Assembly (NCBI RefSeq): GCF_000802185.1
Contig: NZ_KN676113.1
Span: 1,142,372-1,206,371 of the forward strand
Origin: Belnapia sp. F-4-1
GTDB lineage: Bacteria > Pseudomonadota > Alphaproteobacteria > Acetobacterales > Acetobacteraceae
DNA length: 64,000 nt
Direction: 5' to 3'
Of the stretch, positions 7,952 through 17,201 are shown piece after piece. Every line of letters starts with the position of its first letter. The first letter of the stretch is position 1. The notes under the pieces are model-generated. The model was given only the letters and a program-made list of their open reading frames with translations. It searched no databases and was not told the DNA's origin. A program made the translations under genes and the position numbers.

Positions 7952-8916
7952 GCCGGCACCAGCGCCCGCGCCGCGCGCAGGCAGGCGGCGGCATGGCCCG
8001 GCTCGACGGCGATGGCCTCCGGAACGCCCGCGGCGCAGGCGGCCATCGCCTGCGGGCAGCGAGGGGCGAAGGCGCAGCCGGGCGGCATCGCGCCCGGCTC
8101 CGGCACGCCGCCGGGGATGGCGGCGAGCGGCCGGCGCGGCCCGTCCAGCGGCGGCAAGGCGCCGAGCAGCCCCTGCGTGTAGGGATGGGTCGGCCGGTCG
8201 AAGAGGCGGCCGACCGGCGCCTCCTCCACGATCCGACCCGCATACATCACGGCGACCCGCTCGCAGGTCTCCGCCACCACGCCGAGGTCATGGGAGATCA
8301 GCACCAGCGCCATCCCCGTCTCCCGCCGCAGCGCGCCGAGCAGGTCGAGAATCTGCGCCTGGATGGTGACGTCGAGCGCCGTGGTCGGCTCGTCGGCCAC
8401 CAGCAGCTCCGGGCGGCCGGCGAGCGCCATGGCGATCATCACCCGCTGGCTCTGCCCGCCCGACAGCTCATGCGGATAGGCATCGAGCCGCCGCCCGGCA
8501 TCGGGGATGCCGACCTGGTCGAGCAGCCGCCGCGCCTCGGCCCTGGCCGCCGCGCCGCGCAGCCCGCGATGCAGGCCGAGCGCCTCCGCCACCTGCCGCC
8601 CGATGCGGTGCACCGGGTTGAGGCTGCTCGCTGGGTCCTGGAAGATCATGGCGACGCGGCCGCCGCGCACCCGGTCGAGCAGCGCGGGCGGCGCGCCCAG
8701 CAACTCCTCGCCGCCGAGCCGCACGCTGCCGCCGACGCGCGCGCGGCCGGGCAGCAGGCCGAGCGCGGCGAGCCAGGTGACCGACTTGCCACAACCGCTC
8801 TCGCCAACCAGCCCAAGCGCCTCACCCGGCGCCACGGCGAGGTCGATGCCGCGCAGCGCCGGCGCCCCGTCGAAATCGACGGTGAGGCCGCGCAGCGCGA
8901 TCAGCGGCTCAGACAC
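7948..8916 (-). CDS. Oligopeptide-type ABC transporter ATPase, DppD-like
   Basis: A 322-residue ATPase. I chose the GTG at 8916, which overlaps the stop of the binding-protein gene (GTGTCTGA). Reading further upstream would run into that gene out of frame. Walker A is GESGCGKSV near residue 40, signature LSGGQSQR, Walker [13 protein letters not shown], and the C-terminal cluster [14 protein letters not shown] is present. It pairs with the DppF-like ATPase. Confidence 0.92.
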   Translation of the reverse strand: MSEPLIALRGLTVDFDGAPALRGIDLAVAPGEALGLVGESGCGKSVTWLAALGLLPGRARVGGSVRLGGEELLGAPPALLDRVRGGRVAMIFQDPASSLNPVHRIGRQVAEALGLHRGLRGAAARAEARRLLDQVGIPDAGRRLDAYPHELSGGQSQRVMIAMALAGRPELLVADEPTTALDVTIQAQILDLLGALRRETGMALVLISHDLGVVAETCERVAVMYAGRIVEEAPVGRLFDRPTHPYTQGLLGALPPLDGPRRPLAAIPGGVPEPGAMPPGCAFAPRCPQAMAACAAGVPEAIAVEPGHAAACLRAARALVPA

Positions 8917-10528
8917 CCCAGTTGCCGCTGCGGAAGTCCATGGCGAAGGCGGGGGCCGCCTTCCAGCGGATATCGCGGCGCTTCGCCGTGAAAGTGGCGT
9001 TCTGGTGCAGCACGGTGAAGGCGGGGTCCTCGCGCTCGGCGATCTCCAGCATGCGGCGGAAGACGGCCTTGCGGCGGGCGCGGTCCGTGCTGGTCTCCAG
9101 CTCGACCGAGAGGCGATTGAACTCCTGGTTCGTCCACTCGCCGACCTGCTGCTGCTGGCCGTTCGGCCCATGCTGGTTGGTGAGGGAGGAGGTCGGGTCG
9201 CTGAACAGGCCGGAGTTGGACCAGTCGCGCACCGCCCGCGTCGGCGTCGCCTCCAGGATCTGCGACCAGTTCTCCTTCATCTCGATCTGCACGTTGAGGC
9301 CGGCGGCGCGCCACATCTCGACCAGCACCTGCGCCGTCGCCACCTGGTTGGTGTAGTAGTTGTTCAGCAGGCGATAGGGGATCGGCTCGCCCTTGTAGCC
9401 GGCCTCGCGCAGCAGGCGGCGGGCCTCGGCGGGGTCGTATTTCGGCACCGCCCAGTCGGCAAGGTGCATGTCGCCGTAGAACTCCCACTGCAGCCCGCGC
9501 GGGATGGTCGTCCGCCCGGCCCAGAGGCTCTCGACGATCGCCTGCCGGTCGATCGCATGGGTGAAGGCGCGGCGCACCCGCGGGTCGCGCAGGGTCGCGT
9601 GGTTCATGTCGAACACCGTCAGCCGGTGGTTCGGAATGGTGCCGCCCAGCACCTCGAAGGCGCGGTTGCGCTCGATGCCGGCGATCTGGTCGGGCGGGAT
9701 GTCGCAGGCGAAGTGGTACTCGCCGGAGAGCAGCCCGTTCACCCGGCTCGACACCTCCGGCACCTCGACGAAGCGCAGTTGCTTCAGCGGCGGACGGCCG
9801 CCCCAGTACTCGTCATGCGCGACGAGGGTGAGCGAGTTGTCGGCGCGGAACTCCGCCACCTTGTAGGGGCCGGTGGTGACGGGCCTGCGCGCCCAGTCGA
9901 GCCAGGTGGCGGCCTCGGCGAAGCCGCGCCGGCTGCCGATCTCGGCGCCGTAGCGGGCAAGCCGGCCCTCCAGCGTCACGTCCGGCGTGCGGTTGATCCA
10001 GCGGACCGTGTATTTGTCGACGATCTCGATACGCTCGAAGCCGGGGAAGCTGCGGTTGGCGACGGCAGGCACCTCCACCGGCAGCTCGCGGCCGGCGCGG
10101 CCGGGATTGACCTCGTTGACGCGGATGGTGCTGCCGCTGTTGGGGCCGCCCGGCCCGAACATGCGCTCGTTGCCGAAGGAGAAGGCGACGTCCTCGGCCG
10201 TCAGCTCCTCGCCATTGTGGAATTTCACGCCCTGGCGCAGCGTCAGTTCGACGACGCTGTCGCTGATGCGGCGCGTCTCGGTGGCCAGCACGGGGACGGT
10301 CTCCAGCCGGCTCGCATAGTCGCGGCCGAGCAGGCCTTCCCAGAGCGAGGTCAGCATCACCCGCTCGCCCACGTTGCTCTGCTCGCGCAGCGGCTCCAGC
10401 GTGTTGGAGTTGCTGACCTTCTGCACCGCGACGGTGATGCTCGGCCGCTGGTCTGACTGGCCGATGGCGAAGCGGGGCAGGCCGGCGGCGAGCGCGGTGC
10501 CGGCGAGGAGGCTGCGACGGTCGATCAT
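8909..10528 (-). CDS. Periplasmic solute-binding protein of the ABC importer (SBP family 5)
   Basis: A 539-residue secreted protein. The N-terminus MIDRRSLLAGTALAAGLPRFAIGQ is a signal peptide with an RR pair, possibly Tat-dependent. Family-5 hallmarks are LTLRQGVKFHNGEELTAEDV near residue 100, a VTTGPYKV motif near 225, and DPRVRRAFTHAIDRQAI near 330. Its ATG overlaps the hydrolase stop (ATGA). The family binds peptides, opines, sugars or nickel. The operon partner suggests a phosphonate or phosphate-ester ligand, which is inference. Confidence 0.92.
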   Translation of the reverse strand: MIDRRSLLAGTALAAGLPRFAIGQSDQRPSITVAVQKVSNSNTLEPLREQSNVGERVMLTSLWEGLLGRDYASRLETVPVLATETRRISDSVVELTLRQGVKFHNGEELTAEDVAFSFGNERMFGPGGPNSGSTIRVNEVNPGRAGRELPVEVPAVANRSFPGFERIEIVDKYTVRWINRTPDVTLEGRLARYGAEIGSRRGFAEAATWLDWARRPVTTGPYKVAEFRADNSLTLVAHDEYWGGRPPLKQLRFVEVPEVSSRVNGLLSGEYHFACDIPPDQIAGIERNRAFEVLGGTIPNHRLTVFDMNHATLRDPRVRRAFTHAIDRQAIVESLWAGRTTIPRGLQWEFYGDMHLADWAVPKYDPAEARRLLREAGYKGEPIPYRLLNNYYTNQVATAQVLVEMWRAAGLNVQIEMKENWSQILEATPTRAVRDWSNSGLFSDPTSSLTNQHGPNGQQQQVGEWTNQEFNRLSVELETSTDRARRKAVFRRMLEIAEREDPAFTVLHQNATFTAKRRDIRWKAAPAFAMDFRSGNWGV

Positions 10529-12066
10529 GCGTGGGTCCCCCGGTCTTCGAGCCCTTCGGGCGTGGCGCGGAAGGCGGTCAGCGTGCGTTCGGCATGGCGC
10601 AGCCGCCAGGAAAGCGCGCGCTGCGCATACTCCTTGACGAGGCCGGCATGCTCGGGGCTGTCCGCCAGATTGGCGAACTGGTGCGGGTCCCGCTCCAGGT
10701 CGAAGAAGAGCGGCGGCAGGGCGGCGAAGTGGACGTACTTGTACCGGCCGTCCTGGATGACGCAGAGGCTGCACTCGTCCATGTGCAGGCCGAGCTCGCT
10801 CTCCGGCCGCGAGTAGAAGACGTCGCGGAAGTCGAACTCGTAGTGCAGCGCGTCGCGCCAGCCTCGCGGCGCGCCGCCGCGCAGCAACGGCGAGAGCGAG
10901 CGGCCGTCGCAGGCGCGCGGGATCTCGCCGCCGAGCGCCTGGAGGATGGTCGGCATCAGGTCGATGCTCTCGGTCGGCGCGCTCTCCACGGCGCCGGGGC
11001 GGACGGGCCGCCCGGCCTCCTTCACCACCAGTGGGATGCGGAAGCTCTCGTCGAAGTAACCGATCTTGCCGAGCAGCCAATGGTCGCCCAGCTGCTCGCC
11101 GTGGTCGGAGGTGAACACCACCATGGTGTCCTCCCACTGCCCGGTCTCCTCCAGGTAGGCGAAGACGCGGCCGAGATTGTCGTCGATCTCGCTCATCAGC
11201 CCGGCATAGGTGGCGCGCATCAGGCGGATGGAGGCCTCGTCGAGCCCCGTCACCGCCCCGCCCGCGCCATGGAAGAAGGAGCCCTGGCTGATGCCGCGCA
11301 GGTAGAAGTCGAGCAGCGGGTGCTGGCGCGCCTCGTCCTGCCAGTCGGCCTGGCGCACCGGGCCCGGCATCTCGGCCGGCGCGTACATCGCGTTGTAGGG
11401 CGCGGGTGCGATGAAGGGCGGGTGCGGGCGGTAGTAGCCGAGATGGAGGAACCAGGGCTTGCCGTTGACGCCCTTCAGGTAGGTCAGCGCCCGGTCGGTG
11501 AAGTAGGCGGTGTCCGACAGCTCGGCCGGGATGCGGCAGGGGCGGTCGGTCGCGCCCGGCACGGCATCCTCGCCGACGGGCAGCCAGATGTCCTCGCGCC
11601 GCTCCGGCAGCGTGTAGCCCTTGTGGGCGAGCCAGCCGAAATAGCCGTCCATTGTCGGTTCGAAGGCGCCGACGCTGCGGAAGCCTTCCATCAGGTCGCC
11701 GAGATAGGTGAAGCGCCCGTCGCGCGGGCCGGTGGTGCGCGGATCGGGCGTCGTCGTCGTGTAGCCGATCAGCGCCGGGTCGTAGCCGATGTGGCGGAGC
11801 GCCTTGCCGAGATTCATGTGGCGGGCATCGAGCGGCACGGTGTTCTGCACCGCCCGGTGGTTCATCAGGTAGAGGCCGGTCAGCAGGCTGGCCCGTGCCG
11901 GACCGCAGGGCACCGTCGTCGTCACGTGGTTGCGGAAGGTGACGCCCTCGCGGCACAGCCGGTCGAGATTGGGCGTGCGCAGGAAGTCCGCGCCCAGCCA
12001 GGGCACGAAATCCGCCCGCCACTGGTCCACCACGATCAGGAGCACGTTTCGCGGCCGCTGCATCAT
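10525..12066 (-). CDS. pehA: Phosphonate monoester hydrolase / arylsulfatase-superfamily enzyme
   Basis: About 513 residues. The sulfatase signature CGPARASLLTG lies at residues 54-64; its Cys would be converted to formylglycine. Metal ligands are visible in VVDQWRADF near residue 14 and FTSDHGEQLGDH near 330. Segments such as NVLLIVVDQWRADFVP, GLYLMNHRAVQNTVPLD and KYVHFAALPPLFFDL match my recollection of rhizobial and Burkholderia phosphonate monoester hydrolases, which hydrolyse phosphonate and phosphate mono- and diesters and some sulfate esters. It begins the operon with a peptide-type ABC importer. The start is ATG 12066 or 12063; GGAGAGAG lies upstream. There is no obvious signal peptide, so the substrate is probably imported first. 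Confidence 0.85.
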   Translation of the reverse strand: MMQRPRNVLLIVVDQWRADFVPWLGADFLRTPNLDRLCREGVTFRNHVTTTVPCGPARASLLTGLYLMNHRAVQNTVPLDARHMNLGKALRHIGYDPALIGYTTTTPDPRTTGPRDGRFTYLGDLMEGFRSVGAFEPTMDGYFGWLAHKGYTLPERREDIWLPVGEDAVPGATDRPCRIPAELSDTAYFTDRALTYLKGVNGKPWFLHLGYYRPHPPFIAPAPYNAMYAPAEMPGPVRQADWQDEARQHPLLDFYLRGISQGSFFHGAGGAVTGLDEASIRLMRATYAGLMSEIDDNLGRVFAYLEETGQWEDTMVVFTSDHGEQLGDHWLLGKIGYFDESFRIPLVVKEAGRPVRPGAVESAPTESIDLMPTILQALGGEIPRACDGRSLSPLLRGGAPRGWRDALHYEFDFRDVFYSRPESELGLHMDECSLCVIQDGRYKYVHFAALPPLFFDLERDPHQFANLADSPEHAGLVKEYAQRALSWRLRHAERTLTAFRATPEGLEDRGTHA

Positions 12067-12200
12067 CCATCTCTCTCCGTGCGCCGCCGATAGCCCATGC
12101 GGCTTGACGGGCGGATGGCGGTTCGGCGTCCCTTCGATGACAGCTTGCGGGTTGCAGGCGATGGGCGGTTGAATGCGCACAACAACCGGAGGAAACGTCG

Positions 12201-13283
12201 ATGCGCGCAGCCATCTTCCGCCAGGGCGATCTGGTGGTGGACACCATCCCCGACCCCGATCTCGGCGAGGGCCAGGTGCTGGTGCGCACCCGCGCCTGCG
12301 GCATCTGCGGCTCCGACCTGCATGCCGCCAAGCATGCGAAGGAATTCGCCGAACTCTCGGCGCGCAGCGGCGGACGCTTCGGCATGCCGGCGGATCGCGA
12401 CGTGGTGTTCGGCCATGAATTCGTCGGCGAGGTGGTGGCGAACGGGCCGGGTACGGAGGGGCGCTTCTCCCCCGGCACCCTCGTCACCTCCATGCCGCTG
12501 ACCATTCGTGGCACCGTGGTGCTGGGCATCGGCTACAACCCGGAGGTGCCAGGCGCCTTCGCCGAGTACATGCCGCTGGCCGAGCGCATGCTGCTGCCGC
12601 TGCCCGCGGGGATGGACCCCGACCATGCGGCGATGGTTGAGCCGATGGCGGTCGGGCTGCATGCGGTCAATTTCGGACAAATGACGGAGGCAGACGTGCC
12701 GCTCGTCATCGGCTGCGGGCCGGTCGGGCTGGCGGTGATCGCGGCGCTGAAGCTGCGCGGCGCGGGGCCGATCATCGCCGCAGACTACTCGCCGGCGCGG
12801 CGGGCGCTGGCCGAGCGGATGGGGGCGACGGTGGTGGTCGATCCGGCGCGCGACTCACCCTATGCGGCGCTGGAGGCGGCGGTGACGCCGGAGGGCTTCG
12901 ATGCGGGCCGCTACGCGCAGCTCTTCGGCAGCGGGCCGCGGCGGCGGCCGGCGGTGGTGTTCGAGTGCGTCGGCGTGCCGGGCGTGGTGCAGCAGATCAT
13001 GGAGGGCGCGCCGGCCGGCACGCGCGTGGTCGTCGTCGGCGTCTGCATGCAGCCGGACCGCATCGAGCCCTTCTTCGGCATCGTCAAGCAGATCAGCCTG
13101 CAATTCGTGTTGGGCTATACGCCGGAGGAATTCCGCGAGACGCTTGGCCATATCGCCGCCGGGCGGATGGATGTGGCGTCGCTGGTCACCGGGCGGACGG
13201 GGCTGGAGGGCGTGCGGCAGGCCTTCCAGGACCTCGCCAACCCGGAGCGGCACGCCAAGATCCTCGTCGAGCCCTGGCGCTAG
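12201..13283 (+). CDS. Zinc-type MDR alcohol dehydrogenase family protein
   Basis: A 360-residue medium-chain dehydrogenase. Catalytic zinc residues appear in CGICGSD near residue 37 and GHEFVGEV near 75. The Rossmann glycine motif is GCGPVGLAV near 175. The four-cysteine structural-zinc lobe is absent: the region reads SMPLTIRGTVVLGIGYNPEVPGAF. The ATG has GGAGGAAA nine bases upstream. It is divergent from the hydrolase/ABC operon across a 134-base gap, so a shared regulatory region is possible. The substrate is not predictable. Confidence 0.88.
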   Translation: MRAAIFRQGDLVVDTIPDPDLGEGQVLVRTRACGICGSDLHAAKHAKEFAELSARSGGRFGMPADRDVVFGHEFVGEVVANGPGTEGRFSPGTLVTSMPLTIRGTVVLGIGYNPEVPGAFAEYMPLAERMLLPLPAGMDPDHAAMVEPMAVGLHAVNFGQMTEADVPLVIGCGPVGLAVIAALKLRGAGPIIAADYSPARRALAERMGATVVVDPARDSPYAALEAAVTPEGFDAGRYAQLFGSGPRRRPAVVFECVGVPGVVQQIMEGAPAGTRVVVVGVCMQPDRIEPFFGIVKQISLQFVLGYTPEEFRETLGHIAAGRMDVASLVTGRTGLEGVRQAFQDLANPERHAKILVEPWR

Positions 13284-13864
13284 CCCCGGCGGAGCAGGCG
13301 CATGGCGGCGGCGAGGCGCAGGCGGAAGCCGTGGCCCGTCCCGCCGCGCAGCGCGTGCCAGCCCGTCGCCAGCAGCGCCCGGCCGGTTGCGCCGAGGCCG
13401 TGGAGGAAGGCCCGCGTCGCCACCCAGGCGGGTATGCCCTCCAGCACCGCATGGCCATAGGCCAGCAGCCGCACCGCCCCGCCATAGGCCCAGGCGAAGC
13501 TCGGGACCTGGAGCATCTTCGGCCGGGCGATGGCGAAGAGCCGGGCGGAGAAGGCGACGCCCACCACCTTCGCCGCCAGCAGCAGCACGACGCCCAGCAC
13601 GAAATGCCCGTGCAGGAAGAGCCACAGCTCGCCGAGCTTCAGCAGCGGAATGATGGCGAGGAAGGGCAGCACGAAGACCACCACCACCATCCGCGGGCTG
13701 AGCCGCGCCACCAGCCGTTCCACCACCGCGAAGACCGGCAGGTGCGACAGCGCATGGCCGAGCGCCGTCAGCCAGCGCCACAGCGTCGCTTCCAGCAGCA
13801 CCGCGACGAGGGCGAGCAGGATGATCGGGACATGCGCGATGCGGCGGAGGATGGGCCGGGTCAT
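13280..13864 (-). CDS. Small multi-pass membrane protein of unknown function
   Basis: A 194-residue protein with at least three hydrophobic segments (AHVPIILLALVAVLLEATLW, MVVVVFVLPFLAIIPLL, HFVLGVVLLLAAKVVGVAF) and a basic C-terminus. The ATG at 13864 begins MTRPILRR. Its stop overlaps the stop of the convergent dehydrogenase by four bases. I recognise no family; proteins of this layout occur as conserved hypotheticals in Acetobacteraceae. Confidence 0.6.
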   Translation of the reverse strand: MTRPILRRIAHVPIILLALVAVLLEATLWRWLTALGHALSHLPVFAVVERLVARLSPRMVVVVFVLPFLAIIPLLKLGELWLFLHGHFVLGVVLLLAAKVVGVAFSARLFAIARPKMLQVPSFAWAYGGAVRLLAYGHAVLEGIPAWVATRAFLHGLGATGRALLATGWHALRGGTGHGFRLRLAAAMRLLRRG

Positions 13865-13890
13865 GCGCCCGAATCTAGCACGGGCGGGGC

Positions 13891-14376
13891 TCAGTAGATG
13901 CCCATGGCAAGGCCGGCGCCGAGCGCCGCGCCCAGGTCCTCGCAGCGTTGAAGCCCTTCCGGTGGAATGATCTTGGGAGAAAGGATCGCCTCGGGCGTCT
14001 GTGCCCGGGTGCAAAGAATCAGCGGCTCCGCCACAGGGCGCAGCCGCCAGCCGGTGACGATGCGGGCGAGCTGCCGGGCGGCGTTGCTGCCGTCGCTGCC
14101 GGCGCAGATCATCGCCGCATAGGGGCGGCCGTTCACCCGGTCGAGCACGGGGTAGTAGCAGCGGTCGAAGAAGTCCTTCATCAGCCCCGACATGGCGGCG
14201 AGGTTTTCCGGCGTGGCGAAGAGGTAGCCATCGGCCGCCAGCACATCCGCCGGCCCGGCCTCGGGCGCCGGGAGCATCCGGACCCGCGCTTCCCCGGCAG
14301 CGCCGCGGGCGGCGGCCTCGGCCATCTGCCGGGTGCCGCCCGTGCTGCTGTGCCAGACGAGGAGGAGCGTCCTCAC
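13891..14376 (-). CDS. Flavodoxin-like NAD(P)H oxidoreductase
   Basis: A 161-residue protein from the GTG at 14376; an ATG at 14409 would add 11 unconserved residues. The FMN phosphate loop WHSSTGGTRQMAEA is near residue 8, ATPENLAAMSGLMKDFFDR near 57 and CAGSDGSNAARQL near 90. The fold is flavodoxin-like with a bound FMN. It starts a few bases after the ferredoxin stop, so the two proteins are probably electron-transfer partners. No specific reaction can be named. Confidence 0.75.
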   Translation of the reverse strand: MRTLLLVWHSSTGGTRQMAEAAARGAAGEARVRMLPAPEAGPADVLAADGYLFATPENLAAMSGLMKDFFDRCYYPVLDRVNGRPYAAMICAGSDGSNAARQLARIVTGWRLRPVAEPLILCTRAQTPEAILSPKIIPPEGLQRCEDLGAALGAGLAMGIY

Positions 14377-14380
14377 CGCC

Positions 14381-14665
14381 TCATGCCGCGGCCCAGGACA
14401 CCGCGACATCCCCGGTGACGAAGGCCTGGCACGCCATGCGCCAGCCCTCGGCGATCTCCGCCTCGCTGAGGTGCCGGCGCTCGCGCGGCGTCACCGCGGC
14501 GAGGTTGCCGCCCCCCTGCTCGACCCGGCAACGGCAGGTGCCGCAGACGCCGCCGGCGCATTTGAAGGGGATGCCGGCCTTCTCGTGGATCGAGAGGCGC
14601 AGCAGGCTGATCCCCGCTTCCGCCCGGGCCTGCCGACCGCTGGTCAGGAACCGCACCGTGATCAT
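14381..14665 (-). CDS. Plant-type [2Fe-2S] ferredoxin
   Basis: A 94-residue ferredoxin. The cluster ligands are in CAGGVCGTCRC (residues 36-46) and a distal Cys in RMACQAF near residue 77. Its ATG overlaps the stop of the coiled-coil lipoprotein gene (ATGA) and the flavodoxin-like gene follows directly, giving a tight three-gene unit. Confidence 0.88.
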   Translation of the reverse strand: MITVRFLTSGRQARAEAGISLLRLSIHEKAGIPFKCAGGVCGTCRCRVEQGGGNLAAVTPRERRHLSEAEIAEGWRMACQAFVTGDVAVSWAAA

Positions 14666-16131
14666 GGCTGGCGGGGCGGGCCGCCGGCGCCCTCGGCCGG
14701 GGTGTCGGGCATGGGGGACTGGCCGCTGGCCGGCGTCATCCGCTCGCCGAGGGCCTGCATCTCGCGCCGCTGCCGGGCAAGGCGGGTTTCGCCCTCGGCG
14801 ATCTCGCTGGCGAGTTCCTGGCGCCGCTGCTCCATCTGCGCCACCTGCTGCCGCAGCGCGGCTGCCTGGTCGAGCAGCTGGGCGGCGTCGCGCCGGGCGG
14901 TCTCGACGGCGCGGGCCTGGGTTTCGGCCTCGGCCAGGGCGGCACGGCGGGCGGCAAGCTCCGTGCCGGCGGCCTCGGCCTCGGCGCGGACCGAGGCGAG
15001 GCGCCGTTCCTCCGCCGCGGTGCCGTCGCGGAGCTCGGCAAGGCGGCGTTCGGCGGCGCCGACCTCCTGGCGCAGCGCGGCGCTGCGCTGCTCGAGGCCG
15101 CGCAGCGTGGCCTGGGCCTCGTCGCGGGCGGTGGTGATGCGGGCCAGCTCGGCCTGGGCCTGCTCGACCGCGCCGCGCCGCTGGGTGAGGGCGGCCTCGG
15201 CCTGGCCCAGTTCCTCGCGCAGGCCGGCGAGGCGGCGGTCGGCCTCGGCGGTCTGCTGCTGCGAGGCGCGGGCGCGGCCGGCGGCCTCCTCGGCGCTGCG
15301 GTTGGTGCTGGTCAGGCGGGTCTCGGCCTCGGCCAGGGCGGTGCGGCGGGCGGCCAGCTCCCGCTCGGCCGTTGCCGTGTCGGCGCGGAGGGTGGCGATG
15401 CGCCGCTCCGCCTCGCTGCCCGCCTGCTGCCGCTGGGCCAGGGATTGCTGCGCTTCGGCGATGGTGGCGCGGAGGCCTTGCAGCCGCGCCTCCTCCTGCG
15501 TCGCCCGCTCGCGCTGGCCGACGAGGCGGCGGTCCTCGTTCGCCGCCTCGTCGCGGAGGCTGGCGAGGCGGCGCTCGGTGGTCGCCGCCATCTCGCGCAG
15601 GCCGGCGAGCCGGCGCTCCTCGGCCACGGCGCGCTCGCCGAGGGAGGAAACCCGGCCATCCTGCGCCGCGGCCTGGTCGCGCAGCTCGACGAGGCGGCGC
15701 TCGGCCGCGCCCGTCTGGTCGCGCAGGGTGGCGATGCGCGCCTCGGTCTCGCCGAGGCTGCCGCGGCGGGTGGTGCTGGCCTGCTCCAGCTCGGCAAGCT
15801 GGCGCTCCTCCTCGGCCAGGCGCTCGCGCAGCTGGCGCGCCTCGGCCTCGGCTCCGCCGCGGGAGCGCTGCGCATTGGCCAGGGCCGCGCGGGCGGCGCC
15901 GAGCCTCTGCTCAAGGGCGGCGAGGTCGCCGGCGGCCCGGCGTTCGGCGGCCAGCGCGGCTTCCAGCTCGCTGACGCGGCCGCGCAGGACGGTGCCCTGC
16001 GTCTCGGAATCCTGCAGGTTCCGCTGCATCGAGGCGATGCGCTCGCTGCGTTCCACGGTCAGGCCACAACCGGCCAGCGGCACGAGCAGGACGGCAAGGG
16101 CCGGCCCTTGCCAAGACAGCAGCTTCGACAT
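14662..16131 (-). CDS. Coiled-coil lipoprotein of unknown function
   Basis: A 489-residue protein with a lipoprotein signal: a hydrophobic segment then LVPLAGC, so Cys near residue 22 is the likely acylation site. Residues from about 30 to 465 are almost entirely heptad-rich with repeated LxxLRxxxAxxERRL-like units, indicating a long parallel coiled coil. It ends with a proline/glycine-rich tail. No catalytic domain is visible; an envelope tether or structural role is plausible. It leads the operon with the ferredoxin and flavodoxin-like genes. Confidence 0.75.
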   Translation of the reverse strand: MSKLLSWQGPALAVLLVPLAGCGLTVERSERIASMQRNLQDSETQGTVLRGRVSELEAALAAERRAAGDLAALEQRLGAARAALANAQRSRGGAEAEARQLRERLAEEERQLAELEQASTTRRGSLGETEARIATLRDQTGAAERRLVELRDQAAAQDGRVSSLGERAVAEERRLAGLREMAATTERRLASLRDEAANEDRRLVGQRERATQEEARLQGLRATIAEAQQSLAQRQQAGSEAERRIATLRADTATAERELAARRTALAEAETRLTSTNRSAEEAAGRARASQQQTAEADRRLAGLREELGQAEAALTQRRGAVEQAQAELARITTARDEAQATLRGLEQRSAALRQEVGAAERRLAELRDGTAAEERRLASVRAEAEAAGTELAARRAALAEAETQARAVETARRDAAQLLDQAAALRQQVAQMEQRRQELASEIAEGETRLARQRREMQALGERMTPASGQSPMPDTPAEGAGGPPRQP

Positions 16132-16304
16132 TCAATCCCCCAAGCGCGATGCCGCCTATGGCGCCCGTTCCGGCCGTCCGGGTCAACCACCGGTCCGTTG
16201 CATCATCGCACCCGATATTCACGAAGCGGTTGATGATGCCCCGTCATGCAGCGCCCGCCATTCGGGCCATGGCAGCGGAGCCGAAGCATGCACAAATAGG
16301 CAGG

Positions 16305-17201
16305 ATGAGCGATGCGCCGTCCCCTGCCCTGTCCCTTGGCCTTACCGCCTTCTCCGACCGGCTCGCCAGCCTCGGCGCGCTGGGGGCCGCCCGTACCGTC
16401 GCCGTGCATGGCCGGGACGGGAGGGCGCGATCCGGCCTGCTCTGGGCCGAGGGGCTGGTCGTCACGGCCGAGGAGGCGCTGGAGCGGGATGACGAGCTCA
16501 CCCTGACCCTGCCGGATGGGCGGGAGGTGGCGGCGAGCCTGGCCGGGCGCGATCCGGGCACGGATGTCGCCCTGCTGCGGGCCGAGACCGGGGCGCTGCC
16601 GCCGCTCGACCCGGCGCCGGCCGGGGCGCTGGCGGCCGGGCATCTGGTGCTTGCCATCGGGCGGGACGAGCACGGGCCGCTGGTCGCCTTCGGGGCGGCG
16701 GCGCAGGTGGCGGGGCCCTGGCGCTCGATGCGCGGCGGGCGGCTGGAGCGGCGCATCCAGCTCGGCCTGCGGCTCGATCCCGCCTGCGAGGGCGGGGCGG
16801 TGCTCGACCATGCCGGGCGGCTGGTCGGCATGGCCGTGCCCGGGCCGCGGCGGCGGGCGCTCGCCATCCCGACCGAGACCATTGCCCGCTCGGTCGAGCA
16901 TATCCAGCGCCATGGCCGGGTGGCGCGGGGCTATATCGGCCTTGCCCTGCAGCCCGTGCGGGCGGAGGGGATGCGCGGCCTCATCGTGGTCGGCATCGAC
17001 CCGAGGAGCCCAGCGGGCGAGGCGGGGCTGCTGCTCGGCGACGTGCTGGCGGCCTGGGATGGGGTGCCGCTCGGCTCGGTGCGGGAGATGCTGGCGCGGC
17101 TCGACCCGGAAAGCATCGGCACCGAGGTGGCGCTCGACCTGATCCGTGGCGGGGAGAAGCGACGGGTGACGCTGCGGATCGGCGAGAGGGCGGCTGCGTG
17201 A
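16305..17201 (+). CDS. HtrA-like protein with degenerate protease site and PDZ domain
   Basis: A 298-residue protein with trypsin-like and PDZ (about residues 215-295) layout. In the protease domain the Asp remains (GRDPGTDVALL near residue 75), but the usual His in TNxHV is replaced (VVTAEEALE) and the GNSGG Ser motif reads ACEGGAVLD, with Glu in place of Ser. The PDZ domain (GYIGLALQPV, GIDPRSPAGEAGLLLGDVLAAWDG) looks intact. There is no signal peptide. The protein is therefore probably a non-proteolytic scaffold or sensor. Its stop overlaps the start of the LuxR-type gene (GTGA). Confidence 0.75.
   Translation: MSDAPSPALSLGLTAFSDRLASLGALGAARTVAVHGRDGRARSGLLWAEGLVVTAEEALERDDELTLTLPDGREVAASLAGRDPGTDVALLRAETGALPPLDPAPAGALAAGHLVLAIGRDEHGPLVAFGAAAQVAGPWRSMRGGRLERRIQLGLRLDPACEGGAVLDHAGRLVGMAVPGPRRRALAIPTETIARSVEHIQRHGRVARGYIGLALQPVRAEGMRGLIVVGIDPRSPAGEAGLLLGDVLAAWDGVPLGSVREMLARLDPESIGTEVALDLIRGGEKRRVTLRIGERAAA

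Noticed and set aside
8909-12529. A 1,206-codon minus-strand frame that appears to fuse upstream sequence to the binding protein
   Set aside because: Its first half is out of frame with the hydrolase gene and is shadow sequence. The real binding protein starts at the ATG at 10528 with a signal peptide.
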